Source of the DNA: Bacillota bacterium
GTDB taxonomy: Bacteria; Bacillota; Sulfobacillia; Sulfobacillales; Sulfobacillaceae
Direction: 5' to 3'
DNA length: 42,195 nt
Assembly: GCA_021798975.1 (NCBI GenBank)
Contig: JAJZBJ010000007.1
Coordinates: 1-42,195 of the forward strand
Shown: one piece after another, positions 29,808-37,413 of the stretch
Numbering within the stretch: position 1 is the first letter of the stretch
Layout: each line of letters begins with the position of its first letter
Translations under genes and position numbers: made by a program
The notes under the pieces: generated by a model
The model's database searches: none
Told to the model about the DNA's origin: nothing
Seen by the model: the letters and a program-made list of their open reading frames with translations, nothing else

Positions 29808-31367
29808 ATGAGCGAGCACGGTTCAGGCCCGCTTCTATCCGAACCGGAAGAAGCGGCTCTTATCAAGGACATTGCGGAATCGTTGAACGAGGCCACCGAC
29901 ATCTCGGAGGCCATGTCGGCGATATTGCCCCGGCTGAGCCACGTGCTGGGACTGAAAACGGCTTGGGCGTTCCGCTATGACCCTCAACGGGCCACCTTTG
30001 TGGAGGTCGGGGCCAGCGGGCTGCCGCCAGCGCTGTCCGCCAACAACGCCGAAGCGCTCAAGTCCAGCTGGTGCGAGTGTCAGGACCGGATGGTCAAAGG
30101 CCATTTAGACACAGCGGTTAACATTGTGCGCTGCAGCCGCCTCCGGGACGCCAACGGAGACAAAGAGGGGCTCAAGTTCCATGCGTCGATTCCCATGAAG
30201 ATGAACGGACGTCTGCTGGGCATTCTCAATGTAGCGGCGGATGGCGCGCAAGTGTTTACCGGTCCGGCCTTAGACCTCTTGCGCGCCATCGGCTTTCATG
30301 TGGCGGTGACTATGGATCGGGCGGCGCTCGTGGCGGATATGCGGCGACGCAATCAGCAATTGGAATCACTGGCTTCCATGGCCCGGGAGTTAACCGGCAT
30401 GACCGTTCGGGATCAACTCTTGGGTCGAGCGGCCCAACTTTTGGCGGAGCGTTTGGGGTATGAGGCGGTGGGCATTCTGGAGGGCCCGGTCGTTGTCAGC
30501 CGCGCAATTCGCAAGGGGAGGTCCGAATCCGAATACTCCTATCAAGACCGCGAGTCTGCGCGGCTGCCTGCGGACGGCCGGATATTGTTGGAGGATGCTT
30601 GCTCAGAATTGACAGTCCCCATTCCTCAATATCCGTTCGCGATTCGGGTGGAAGGGCGGACCATGGGGGCGTTCGGCCCCATCGACCACGATATTTTACG
30701 GGCCTTTGCTTGGTATTTGACGGCGCTCCTCGAGCACCTGGCGCTGTACCAGGAAGCGCTCGACACGGCCCGTTGGGCGGAGCGGCGGCAACTCGCCGCT
30801 GACCTGCATGATTCGGTCAGCCAGCACCTGTTTTCCGCACTGCTCCTGACGCGCACCTTACGGCAGGGGGAGGATTCCGGGAATGCCCGGCTGGCGGAAC
30901 GTCTGGAATCGGTGCTGCGAGACAGCCAACAGGAGATGCGCCGCCTCATCGAGGCTCTGCGGCCGGAAGCCGCACCCTTGGCCCTGGAACTCCGCCACCG
31001 GTTGCTGCGGCTTAAGGAGATTCTCGGGAGCCGGCTGTCCTGGGATGTATCCGATCTGTCGCGGGAGTATCCGGGGTCAGTCAACGAAGCGGTCCTGCGC
31101 ATCCTCGACGAGGCGTTGCAGAACACGCTGAAACATGCCCCAGGAGCGTCCGTGCATGTCATCCTGCGCGAGTCCCGGGCCGCGGTCACCCTCAAGGTGA
31201 GCGACGCAGGGCCCGGCTTCGATCCGGCCGCCAGCCGCCGCGGATACGGGCTTAGCACCATGCGCGAGCGGGCCGCGGCCTCTGGGCTGAGATTCCGTCT
31301 CCGAAGCCAGCCGGGGCGCGGGACCCATATTACCGTGGCGATTCCCGAGGAGGCGCACGGGTTATGA
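29808..31367 (+). CDS. GAF-GAF sensor histidine kinase (NarX/DegS type)
   Basis: A 519-residue cytoplasmic kinase. GAF1 is about 22-170, GAF2 190-310, the HisKA_3 dimerisation domain 322-385 with His334 (ADLHDSVSQHL) as phosphoacceptor, and the HATPase domain 420-515 with the N-box at Asn439, G1 DAGPGFD and G2 GYGLSTM. GAF1 has cysteines 89, 91 and 109 in WCECQ and NIVRCSRL, a pattern that could bind metal or an iron-sulfur cluster, or sense redox. There is no membrane helix, so it senses a cytoplasmic signal. GGAGG stands close to ATG 29808. The stop overlaps the response regulator by 4 bases, so the pair is a cognate system. Confidence 0.9.
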   Translation: MSEHGSGPLLSEPEEAALIKDIAESLNEATDISEAMSAILPRLSHVLGLKTAWAFRYDPQRATFVEVGASGLPPALSANNAEALKSSWCECQDRMVKGHLDTAVNIVRCSRLRDANGDKEGLKFHASIPMKMNGRLLGILNVAADGAQVFTGPALDLLRAIGFHVAVTMDRAALVADMRRRNQQLESLASMARELTGMTVRDQLLGRAAQLLAERLGYEAVGILEGPVVVSRAIRKGRSESEYSYQDRESARLPADGRILLEDACSELTVPIPQYPFAIRVEGRTMGAFGPIDHDILRAFAWYLTALLEHLALYQEALDTARWAERRQLAADLHDSVSQHLFSALLLTRTLRQGEDSGNARLAERLESVLRDSQQEMRRLIEALRPEAAPLALELRHRLLRLKEILGSRLSWDVSDLSREYPGSVNEAVLRILDEALQNTLKHAPGASVHVILRESRAAVTLKVSDAGPGFDPAASRRGYGLSTMRERAAASGLRFRLRSQPGRGTHITVAIPEEAHGL

Positions 31368-31984
31368 GTGCTGTGATCCGTGTCGGACTCGTTGATGACC
31401 ACCCGGTGGTGCGGGAAGGACTGCGGGTGTTTTTGGAATCGACGGCTCAAGTGGAAATCGTGGTGGACGCGGCCAGCGGCGACGAGGCGTTGGGGCAATT
31501 GGAGCAACAGCCGTGCGATGTGGTGGTGTTGGATCTGGTGCTGAAAACCGGTATGGATGGGGTCGCCACGTTCGAGAGCATCCAACGGCGCTGGCCCCGC
31601 ACCGCCGTGTTGATTTTGACCTCGTACCGCGATGCGGAGCGTCTCCGCTATTTGCGTCAGCACGGGGCAGCGGGATATCTCGACAAGACCGTCGAGCCGG
31701 ACGACTTGCTGGAGGCCATCCGGCAGGTCGCCAAGGGGCGCTTTATCTGGGATGCGCTGCCCGAGCCGGCCGAATCCCTTACCGCCCGTGAACAGGAGGT
31801 GCTGATGCAATTGGCCGAAGGGCTTGCCAACAAGGAGATTGCCCAGCGCTTGCACATCAGTGAGAAGACGGTCAAGGTTCATATCAGCCACATCTTGGCT
31901 AAACTGAACGTCTATGACCGCACGCAAGCCGTTATTCGCGCTCACAAGGCGGGACTGATCCACTGGGAATCGCCCGACCGGTAA
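31364..31984 (+). CDS. NarL/FixJ-family response regulator
   Basis: A 206-residue regulator. The receiver (1-120) has the acid pair in VDDHP, the phosphoacceptor Asp57 (VVVLDLVL), Thr86 and Lys108; the linker is about 121-138. The LuxR-type helix-turn-helix (139-200) reads LTAREQEVLMQLAEGLANKEIAQ, then HISEKTVKVHISHIL. It is coupled to the GAF-GAF kinase by a 4-base overlap. Its DNA target is unknown. The recognition helix, EKTVKVHIS, differs from that of the other regulator in the window (EKTVKHYVS), so the two systems probably bind different or partly overlapping sites. Confidence 0.92.
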   Translation: MSAVIRVGLVDDHPVVREGLRVFLESTAQVEIVVDAASGDEALGQLEQQPCDVVVLDLVLKTGMDGVATFESIQRRWPRTAVLILTSYRDAERLRYLRQHGAAGYLDKTVEPDDLLEAIRQVAKGRFIWDALPEPAESLTAREQEVLMQLAEGLANKEIAQRLHISEKTVKVHISHILAKLNVYDRTQAVIRAHKAGLIHWESPDR

Positions 31985-32066
31985 GGGGTTGCGGCGCGGT
32001 GCCTGGGTCCGCAGCCGGCATCTGTGATATCCTAAGAACAACGCCGGGTTGAAAGGACAGACTGCA

Positions 32067-32519
32067 TTGCGACTCAGTGCAAAAGCTGACTATGCTTGCC
32101 GTGCGATGGCAGAATTAGCCACCGGGACGGGTCCCATGAAGGCTGAACGCGTCGCCACCGCGCAAGACATCCCCTTTAAGTTTCTGGAGAACATTCTATT
32201 GGACCTGAAGCATTCGGGTTTGGTGGAAAGCCAGCGCGGCGGAGACGGTGGATATTGGCTGGCCCGTTCCGCCCAGGACATTACCCTGGCGGACGTGATT
32301 CGGGCCGTGGAAGGGCCCTTGGCCTATGTGCGCGGACAGCGCCCCGAATCGTTGGAATACGTTGGCGTTGCGGAACCGCTGAGGGATGTCTGGGTTGCTC
32401 TCAGAGCCAACGTGCGGGCTGTGCTGGAAGCGGTGACGCTGGACCAGATTGCGCACCGGGAACTCCCGGAGATGGTGAAGGACCTCATTGCCAGCAGCGA
32501 GGCATGGCACTCCCACTAA
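32067..32519 (+). CDS. Rrf2-family transcriptional regulator
   Basis: A 150-residue winged-helix repressor. The opening RLSAKADYACRAMAELA fits the Rrf2 N-terminus, and LVESQRGGDGGYWLARSAQDITLADVIRAVEG is the wing and following helix. Only one cysteine (Cys11) is present; the three cysteines that hold an iron-sulfur cluster in IscR and NsrR are missing, so it is more like CymR or YwnA. TTG 32067 gives the standard N-terminus and has AAAGGA about 9 bases upstream. It follows the first two-component pair by 82 bases and has its own weak flank; its targets are unknown. Confidence 0.85.
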   Translation: MRLSAKADYACRAMAELATGTGPMKAERVATAQDIPFKFLENILLDLKHSGLVESQRGGDGGYWLARSAQDITLADVIRAVEGPLAYVRGQRPESLEYVGVAEPLRDVWVALRANVRAVLEAVTLDQIAHRELPEMVKDLIASSEAWHSH

Positions 32520-32566
32520 TCCTGTCGCTAATCCTACTCGATTCCTAGGGTTTTTTCGAAAAACGC

Positions 32567-32595
32567 TTGAAGGCCGCTTCGCAACGTGTTAGAGT
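32567..32595 (+). promoter_or_regulatory. promoter candidate
   Basis: TTGAAG, 17 bases, TAGAGT (32590-32595), about 70 bases before the small membrane protein gene. A weak inverted repeat (TAAGT/ACTTA) follows. Confidence 0.5.
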
Positions 32596-32666
32596 GTTTT
32601 TAGATCTTTATCCACTAAGTTAGTAGACTTAATGGGGAATGGGACATGGAACGGGAGGTGGATGCG

Positions 32667-32936
32667 ATGGGTCGTCGACGGGATTGGCTGTTGGCCTTGT
32701 TCGGGATAGCGTTGGCGATTGTTGGCGGCATGGCTGAATACCGCCACGAGTTGCTCTTGGGCGGGGCTGCCGTGGTACTGGGTTTGGTTGGCTGGGTCGT
32801 ATTCAGTGGTTCGGCCATAGTGGACGCAAGTATTGATGCTAAAGAGCCTCCCGTGGGTCCTAAGAACAGTTGGCTCCACCGCACGTATGACGACCATTCG
32901 CATGCCGACCTGCCCAATTCGGAGTTTCCTTCTTAG
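32667..32936 (+). CDS. small two-helix membrane protein
   Basis: An 89-residue protein. Two hydrophobic helices (about 7-23 and 29-50, LLALFGIALAIVGGMAEY and LLLGGAAVVLGLVGWVVFSG) are followed by a hydrophilic tail. ATG 32667 has GGGAGG 8 bases upstream; the ATG at 32646 has a poor site. No family is recognised. It stands alone between a promoter and a terminator. Confidence 0.62.
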   Translation: MGRRRDWLLALFGIALAIVGGMAEYRHELLLGGAAVVLGLVGWVVFSGSAIVDASIDAKEPPVGPKNSWLHRTYDDHSHADLPNSEFPS

Positions 32937-32956
32937 AACCGCGGACTGGCAACGGC

Positions 32957-32987
32957 GGCTTGAACCTTCGGGGTTCGAGCCTTTTTT
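32957..32987 (+). terminator. rho-independent terminator
   Basis: GGCTTGAACC, a TTCG-type loop, then GGTTCGAGCC (one G-T pair) followed by TTTTTT, 21 bases after the preceding stop. Confidence 0.92.
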
Positions 32988-33003
32988 GCATTTTTAGCTG
33001 CCC

Positions 33004-33056
33004 GGACCCAGAAGTCGTGCCAAACGGTCCCTCAAGCACGGCCCTGTGGCCCTTGG
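33004..33056 (+). promoter_or_regulatory. GGACC-type boxes before the methyltransferase-UspA operon
   Basis: GGACCC at 33004-33009 and the inverted GGTCCC at 33026-33031 (GGGACCG on the other strand), then GGCCCTGTGGCCC at 33040-33052. A possible -10, TACCAT, lies at 33076-33081 and has no good -35. This is weaker than the boxes at 27.0, 37.8 and 40.2 kb but of the same kind. Confidence 0.35.
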
Positions 33057-33113
33057 TGGCATCGCGGCCGGCGCGTACCATGAAGGCAGAGGTCGAAGCA
33101 GCGAGGGATGAAC

Positions 33114-33377
33114 ATGTGCAGTCAGAAGGCAAGAGAGAGTCAGGATGCCGTCGCCGCCCGCCAGTTGAGCGAACGCGCCGCCTTGCTCTGCCAGGAGATA
33201 GAAACCTGGGTCGCACGCTGTGCCGGGGATGACCCCGAGGCAGCCTGGTATTTTCGCCGTGCCGCGGCATCCCTGGAACAAGCCCGCGGCGATTTAGGTC
33301 TGGCCCGGAATTTATTGCGTGCCCGCAGTGCCGGCACGGACACGGCTCGCGAGACACGGCCCCGCATGCGGGGATGA
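33114..33377 (+). CDS. small helical protein of unknown function
   Basis: An 87-residue protein, mostly alpha-helical with many Ala, Arg and Glu, and no signal or membrane segment. The middle part, RAALLCQEIETWVARCAGDDPEAAWYFRRAAASLEQARGDLGLARNLL, looks like a helical bundle. GAGGG stands 6 bases ahead of ATG 33114; ATG 33108 would touch the site. It ends 10 bases before the methyltransferase-UspA gene and is probably in its operon. No family is recognised. Confidence 0.6.
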   Translation: MCSQKARESQDAVAARQLSERAALLCQEIETWVARCAGDDPEAAWYFRRAAASLEQARGDLGLARNLLRARSAGTDTARETRPRMRG

Positions 33378-33387
33378 GGGAGGCAGT

Positions 33388-34500
33388 ATGGAAACCCCAG
33401 AGCTTTTTAACCAGATTGCGAGCCACTACGAGCAGTGGAGCAATGTGCTGTCCGGCGAGGGGATCCGCGCCTGGCACCACTTTGCCGTTGAACAATTGGA
33501 CATTCGCCCGGGCCAACGCGTGCTCGATGTGGGCTGCGGCACCGGGGTGGTGACCCGGATGATGGCCGAACGCACTGGCGTGGAGGGCCATGTGACGGGG
33601 CTTGATCCCTCGCAAGCCATGTTGGACCAAGCCCGCCGATATTCCCAGTTCCCGCCCGTCGCGTGGGTGGCGGGGGAAGGGGAGCATCTGCCGTTTAGCG
33701 ATGCGTCATTCGATGCCGTCACGGCCCAATTTTCCCTTCGCAATATGCGGGACTGGAGCGCTGGACTGCAGGAGATGGTACGGGTGCTCAAGCCCGGGGG
33801 ACGTTTGGTGGTGCTGGACATCGTCCAACCTCTCAGTACGCTCGGCTCTTTGGCTTGGAATGGTCTCAAAGCTGTGACTCAACATCTGACCGGAACCCAT
33901 GTGAAAGCGTACCAGTGGCTGGGCATGTCGGTGGAGCACGCCCCGACGCGCCGGGAACTGCTCGCGGAAGCGTCGCGGTTGGGCGTTGCGGAGGTGACCG
34001 CCCATGGCTGGCTGGGAGACTTGGTGGTCGCGGTATCGGGTGTCAAAGGGAATCCTGTGGAACGCGCCGTGATGGCCCCGCGCTGGGTCATGTGGGCGGT
34101 CGACGGCTCAGCCACCGCGCTCCAGGCTGCCGACGGCATGAACCAGCTGCTCGCGCCCGGATGCTGCATCGACATTGTCAGCGTGGTGCCTGATGGGACG
34201 GCTGATCCGGCGGTGCAGGAGACCGACGAGCGCACATGGCGGCAGCACGCTGAGGCGGCCCAGGCGCGGTTGTTGGCCGACCGCTTTCAGGTGTCGGTGA
34301 CGATTCTGCATGGAGAGCCCGGGCCGACTCTCGTTCAATATCAAATCAAGCGCCACCCTGCCTTGTGCGTGGTGGGGGAGAAGGGCCGATCGCGGCGCGC
34401 CGATCACTACGTCGGCAGCGTAGCCCGGTATCTTAGCGAGCATGCCACGTGTGCGGTGCTGATGGTGCCAACCCCATGGCCGACGCACAGGGCGATATAG
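33388..34500 (+). CDS. class I methyltransferase fused to a UspA domain
   Basis: A 370-residue fusion. Residues 1-225 are an S-adenosylmethionine methyltransferase of the UbiE/MenG type: VLDVGCGTGVV (motif I, about 49-59), GLDPSQAMLDQAR (motif post I), PFSDASFDAVTAQFSLRN and RVLKPGGRLVVLDI. Residues 231-370 are a universal stress protein domain, with WVMWAVDGSATALQAADG at its start and VVGEKGRSRRADHYVGSVARYL, a form of the G-2x-G-9x-G nucleotide motif, near the end. It may modify a quinone or another small molecule in response to stress. GGGAGG precedes ATG 33388. The next gene begins 17 bases downstream. Confidence 0.85.
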   Translation: METPELFNQIASHYEQWSNVLSGEGIRAWHHFAVEQLDIRPGQRVLDVGCGTGVVTRMMAERTGVEGHVTGLDPSQAMLDQARRYSQFPPVAWVAGEGEHLPFSDASFDAVTAQFSLRNMRDWSAGLQEMVRVLKPGGRLVVLDIVQPLSTLGSLAWNGLKAVTQHLTGTHVKAYQWLGMSVEHAPTRRELLAEASRLGVAEVTAHGWLGDLVVAVSGVKGNPVERAVMAPRWVMWAVDGSATALQAADGMNQLLAPGCCIDIVSVVPDGTADPAVQETDERTWRQHAEAAQARLLADRFQVSVTILHGEPGPTLVQYQIKRHPALCVVGEKGRSRRADHYVGSVARYLSEHATCAVLMVPTPWPTHRAI

Positions 34501-34517
34501 AAGGGATTGGTGGTTAC

Positions 34518-35528
34518 ATGATGTCATATGCGGATGGACCCCATGTGCTGACGTGGGAAATTACCCGGGCGTGTCAATTGCACTGCCGTCATTGCCGGGC
34601 CCGGGCCATTCCCCGGCGTGACCCGGAGGAACTGAGCTTGGAAGCCATGATTCCCGTGTTGGATGACCTGGCGGAACACTTTGCCCATCCTCCCATTTTA
34701 GTCTTGACCGGCGGTGACCCGTTGGAACGGCCGGATTTGGACGACATTATCCGCGAGGCGCGCGAGCGCCATTTAGTGGTGGCCGTGGCGCCCAGCGCGA
34801 CCCCGCGTCTGACGCCCGAAGCCGTGCAGCGCTGGCGTGATCTGGGGGTTCATTCGGTGTCACTGAGCTTGGATGGATCCGACCGTCTGGTGCACGACGC
34901 ATTCCGCGGCTCCCGCGGCACCTTTGAACGCACCATCACCATGGCTGACGCGATCGTGAGGGCGGGACTCGCTCTCCAAATCAATACCTCCATCAGCCAG
35001 CAGACGGTGGATCAGCTGCCGGAGATGGCCCAATTGGTGCGGGAACTCGGGGTCGCGAGTTGGGAATTGTTTTTTGTCATTCCCACCGGCCGAGCCCGGT
35101 TGATGGACGCGCTCAATGCCGCGCAAATCGAACAGGTGCTGGATTGGCTGACCGAATTTGCCAAAGGGCAGCCGTTCCGGGTGACCACGGTCGGCGCGCC
35201 GCACTATATCCGCGCTCTGCATCGCCGCTCCCCGGATATGCCGCTCCGAACGGTGGCCCGGGAAGCCCGGGGATTCGCCTTTATCAATCACCGGGGCGAT
35301 GTGTTTCCGAGCGGCTATTTGCCGGTGTCGGCCGGGAGCGTCAAAGAGCAGCCGTTTTCCGAGATCTACCGGCATTCGGAGCTATTCCAGATGCTGCGCA
35401 ATCCGGATTGTTTTGAGGGGCCGTGCGGCCTGTGCCGCTATCGCGAGGCCTGCGGCGGATCGAGGGCGCGCGCGTATGCCGTAACGGGAAGCTTGGTCGC
35501 TAGTGATCCAGGCTGCGTGTGGGTCTAA
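34518..35528 (+). CDS. radical SAM/SPASM protein, AhbC/NirJ-like
   Basis: A 336-residue radical SAM enzyme. Cys19, Cys23 and Cys26 form the CxxxCxxC motif (RACQLHCRHC) for the 4Fe-4S cluster that cleaves S-adenosylmethionine; LTGGDPLERPDL is the GGE-like motif. The C-terminal SPASM-type region has more cysteines (DCFEGPCGLCRYREACGGSRARAYAV...DPGC), enough for an auxiliary cluster. The overall form is like the heme-related enzymes AhbC/AhbD/NirJ and the TIGR04053 group, so a late heme or peptide modification is possible. ATG 34518 follows the methyltransferase-UspA gene, and the two are probably one operon. The reaction is not proven. Confidence 0.82.
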   Translation: MMSYADGPHVLTWEITRACQLHCRHCRARAIPRRDPEELSLEAMIPVLDDLAEHFAHPPILVLTGGDPLERPDLDDIIREARERHLVVAVAPSATPRLTPEAVQRWRDLGVHSVSLSLDGSDRLVHDAFRGSRGTFERTITMADAIVRAGLALQINTSISQQTVDQLPEMAQLVRELGVASWELFFVIPTGRARLMDALNAAQIEQVLDWLTEFAKGQPFRVTTVGAPHYIRALHRRSPDMPLRTVAREARGFAFINHRGDVFPSGYLPVSAGSVKEQPFSEIYRHSELFQMLRNPDCFEGPCGLCRYREACGGSRARAYAVTGSLVASDPGCVWV

Positions 35529-35554
35529 AGCGGGAAGGCGTGAAGGCAGAAGCG

Positions 35555-35576
35555 GAGCGGTCCCGAGGGACCGCTC
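35555..35576. terminator. bidirectional terminator hairpin
   Basis: GAGCGGTCC/GGACCGCTC with a 4-base loop between the converging radical SAM and aldolase-like genes. The T-run is weak on both strands. Confidence 0.7.
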
Positions 35577-35579
35577 TCG

Positions 35580-36647
35580 CTACATCATGGGGACTTGGGT
35601 TCGGATGCGGCCTTCGAGCCGCCGCAGGATGTCGGGGAAGTTTGGGCCGGTGGCGGTGATCCCGTGGTTCTTGAGGCCAATAATAGTCCGTTCGGGATGG
35701 GGATCCTGGTCCAGAAGCTCTGACATCGCGTCGCCCATCTCGACCGTTCCACAGGGGTAGTTCATCGCCGTCGATGGGATATCTTCCATCCAGGCATGGA
35801 TGTGGATTAAGGCCCCGATTTCCGGATGGCGCTGATAGATGCCCCAATGCTCCACGGCGTCGACGGAGACACGGTGGGGGCGGGAACCGGGCTGGATGGA
35901 AATACGCATGGCCCGCGCCTCGGCGTCGTATCCCTTGACAAACAGGATGTCCTCGCTGACCGTCCCGATCTTGGCTTTGTCGACGCCGCTGGCTGACATC
36001 CAAAACGTGTTGCCCTCATGACGGGCGCTGAGATTGCCGTAACTGAGGCCACCGATGCCGAAGACCCGCTTCAGATGTTTGTAGTCCTCAGGGGGCAGGG
36101 TGTCGGCCAGAGGGTATGGTGACGGAAACAGATCCCAGTCGGCCAACCTCCGGCTGGCTTCCCGCATGTCCTGCGTCACCGATGTGCCCGCCCAGAGAGA
36201 CTCGGGCAGGTCGGGATCGAAGATATTGTCGATGACCAAGTGGGAGCTGGCCAACGGGGCGATGCGCTCATACAGGTTCTGCTCCCAGTCGGGAGACTCA
36301 ATATCGACGGTGTAGTGTCCCAACTCGGGGGTGATGAGGACGAGTGGCCGATGGGGCGCCGCGGCGATGGTCAGATTGGATAGTGACCGCACTAAGAGAG
36401 GGTAGAGCGCTTGCAACGGCGTCTCCCACGCCTCCCCGTTCCATGCGACCACACCGACCACAAACGTGGCCTGAGACATGCGCCGGAATGGCCGCGGACG
36501 CTCGGGCAGCACTTCGTGAAAGACCAAACCCGCCTGTCCGGGATCGGGCGTCTGGGCATGCCCGTGAGCATCCATAATGTCGGCGAGATGGCTCTTGAGG
36601 CTCCTTAACTGCGGGGTGTCAAAGTCCCCGTGAAATGCATAGTTCAT
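35580..36647 (-). CDS. class II aldolase/adducin-domain protein with extra N-terminal domain
   Basis: A 355-residue protein. The C-terminal half (about 170-355) is a class II aldolase/adducin fold: FGIGGLSYGNLSAR, FWMSASGVDKAKIG, ALIHIHAWM with two of the zinc-type histidines, CGTVEMGDAMSELL and IIGLKNHGITATG. Such enzymes (fuculose-1-P aldolase, ribulose-5-P 4-epimerase) bind metal and sugar phosphate. The N-terminal 165 residues match nothing I know and include VGVVAWNGEAWETPLQALYPLLVRSL. ATG 36647 has GGAGG 6 bases upstream; GTG 36650 is also possible. A perfect palindrome lies upstream. The substrate is unknown. Confidence 0.75.
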   Translation of the reverse strand: MNYAFHGDFDTPQLRSLKSHLADIMDAHGHAQTPDPGQAGLVFHEVLPERPRPFRRMSQATFVVGVVAWNGEAWETPLQALYPLLVRSLSNLTIAAAPHRPLVLITPELGHYTVDIESPDWEQNLYERIAPLASSHLVIDNIFDPDLPESLWAGTSVTQDMREASRRLADWDLFPSPYPLADTLPPEDYKHLKRVFGIGGLSYGNLSARHEGNTFWMSASGVDKAKIGTVSEDILFVKGYDAEARAMRISIQPGSRPHRVSVDAVEHWGIYQRHPEIGALIHIHAWMEDIPSTAMNYPCGTVEMGDAMSELLDQDPHPERTIIGLKNHGITATGPNFPDILRRLEGRIRTQVPMM

Positions 36648-36670
36648 CACAGACCTCCTGGTATAAGCCT

Positions 36671-36684
36671 AGCAAGCGCTTGCT
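36671..36684. promoter_or_regulatory. perfect 14-bp palindrome, LacI-type operator candidate
   Basis: AGCAAGCGCTTGCT lies 24 bases upstream of the aldolase-like start. A CG-centred palindrome of this kind is typical of LacI/GalR operators. A minus-strand -10-like TTATAC is next to it. No LacI-family gene is in the window. Confidence 0.5.
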
Positions 36685-36710
36685 TCAGTATCCTCGCAAC
36701 GCGGCGGAGA

Positions 36711-36735
36711 AAGAGGGGCCGTTCGGGCCCCTCTT
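36711..36735 (-). terminator. terminator of the HNH-repeat gene
   Basis: AAGAGGGGCC/GGCCCCTCTT, loop of 5 bases, then TCTCC on the minus strand; on the plus strand a short TTT follows. It lies 26 bases after the stop at 36761. Confidence 0.8.
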
Positions 36736-36760
36736 TGACAGCCGATCGATCCCATTTGCG

Positions 36761-37366
36761 TTATGCCTTAGAGTGCAGCGCGGAAGCCAGCAGCACCGCG
36801 GAGCGCCAGCCTCCAAAATACTTGCGGGCCGCCCAATATAGCGATCGATAGCGGCTTCGTGCCACCGTGTCGCGCAGATCGGTGCTGGCTCCCAGCAACT
36901 GCCGGATCTCACTCAGCACCGCGTCGGGGGTGTATCGATGGTTGGCTCGGATCAGATTGGGATCAAACCCGGCCTCGGCCAGAGCCTGGGCCCATGACCC
37001 GAAATGATAGGTGGCGGCTGACACCAAGCGGTTATCGAGTTTCTGCATGGCGTGTGCGTACAGCGGATCGCCGGCCTCGGCATGGCGTCGTATCTCGGTG
37101 ATGAGCACCTCGCGTGACCAGTAACCGCGGTCGTGGCGCGGTGACACAGCCCGCGGAACGGGCGGTAGATGAGCCGCTTTCAGCGCCTTGGGCCACGAAC
37201 CGAAATAGCGGCGTCCGGCCGCCAGCAAACTGGAGTCTTCGGCTTCCAGTGCCTGCGGGTTCAGCGCCAAGCCCTGATGGTGCCGGGCCAGGATGGCTTG
37301 AACCACTAGTTGCCGGGACCACGAATGGCGCTTGTGCGCCGAATGCTGTTGGACTAAGCTTGCCAC
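36761..37366 (-). CDS. protein of three homing-endonuclease-associated (HNH) repeats
   Basis: A 201-residue protein that is almost entirely three repeats of about 52 residues (16-66, 82-133, 143-197). Each begins W/Y-S/T-x-x-x-V/L and ends with a helix of the type YFGSWPKALKAAHL, YHFGSWAQALAEAGF and YFGGWRSAVLLASA. This is the repeat that accompanies HNH homing endonucleases and probably binds DNA as a helix-turn-helix. There is no HNH or other nuclease motif here, so it should be a stand-alone DNA-binding protein or a relic of a homing gene. It is flanked by a terminator. The start is ATG 37366; a site is not clear. Confidence 0.78.
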   Translation of the reverse strand: MASLVQQHSAHKRHSWSRQLVVQAILARHHQGLALNPQALEAEDSSLLAAGRRYFGSWPKALKAAHLPPVPRAVSPRHDRGYWSREVLITEIRRHAEAGDPLYAHAMQKLDNRLVSAATYHFGSWAQALAEAGFDPNLIRANHRYTPDAVLSEIRQLLGASTDLRDTVARSRYRSLYWAARKYFGGWRSAVLLASALHSKA

Positions 37367-37413
37367 GATATCTTCGCCTGCTTTCTCAAAGCCTGTCTTC
37401 GCGGACTAGGAGG

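Noticed and set aside
30626-32041. 471-residue minus-strand frame opposite the first two-component pair
   Set aside because: Shadow frame rich in Arg and Ser; the plus-strand kinase and regulator show all catalytic motifs.
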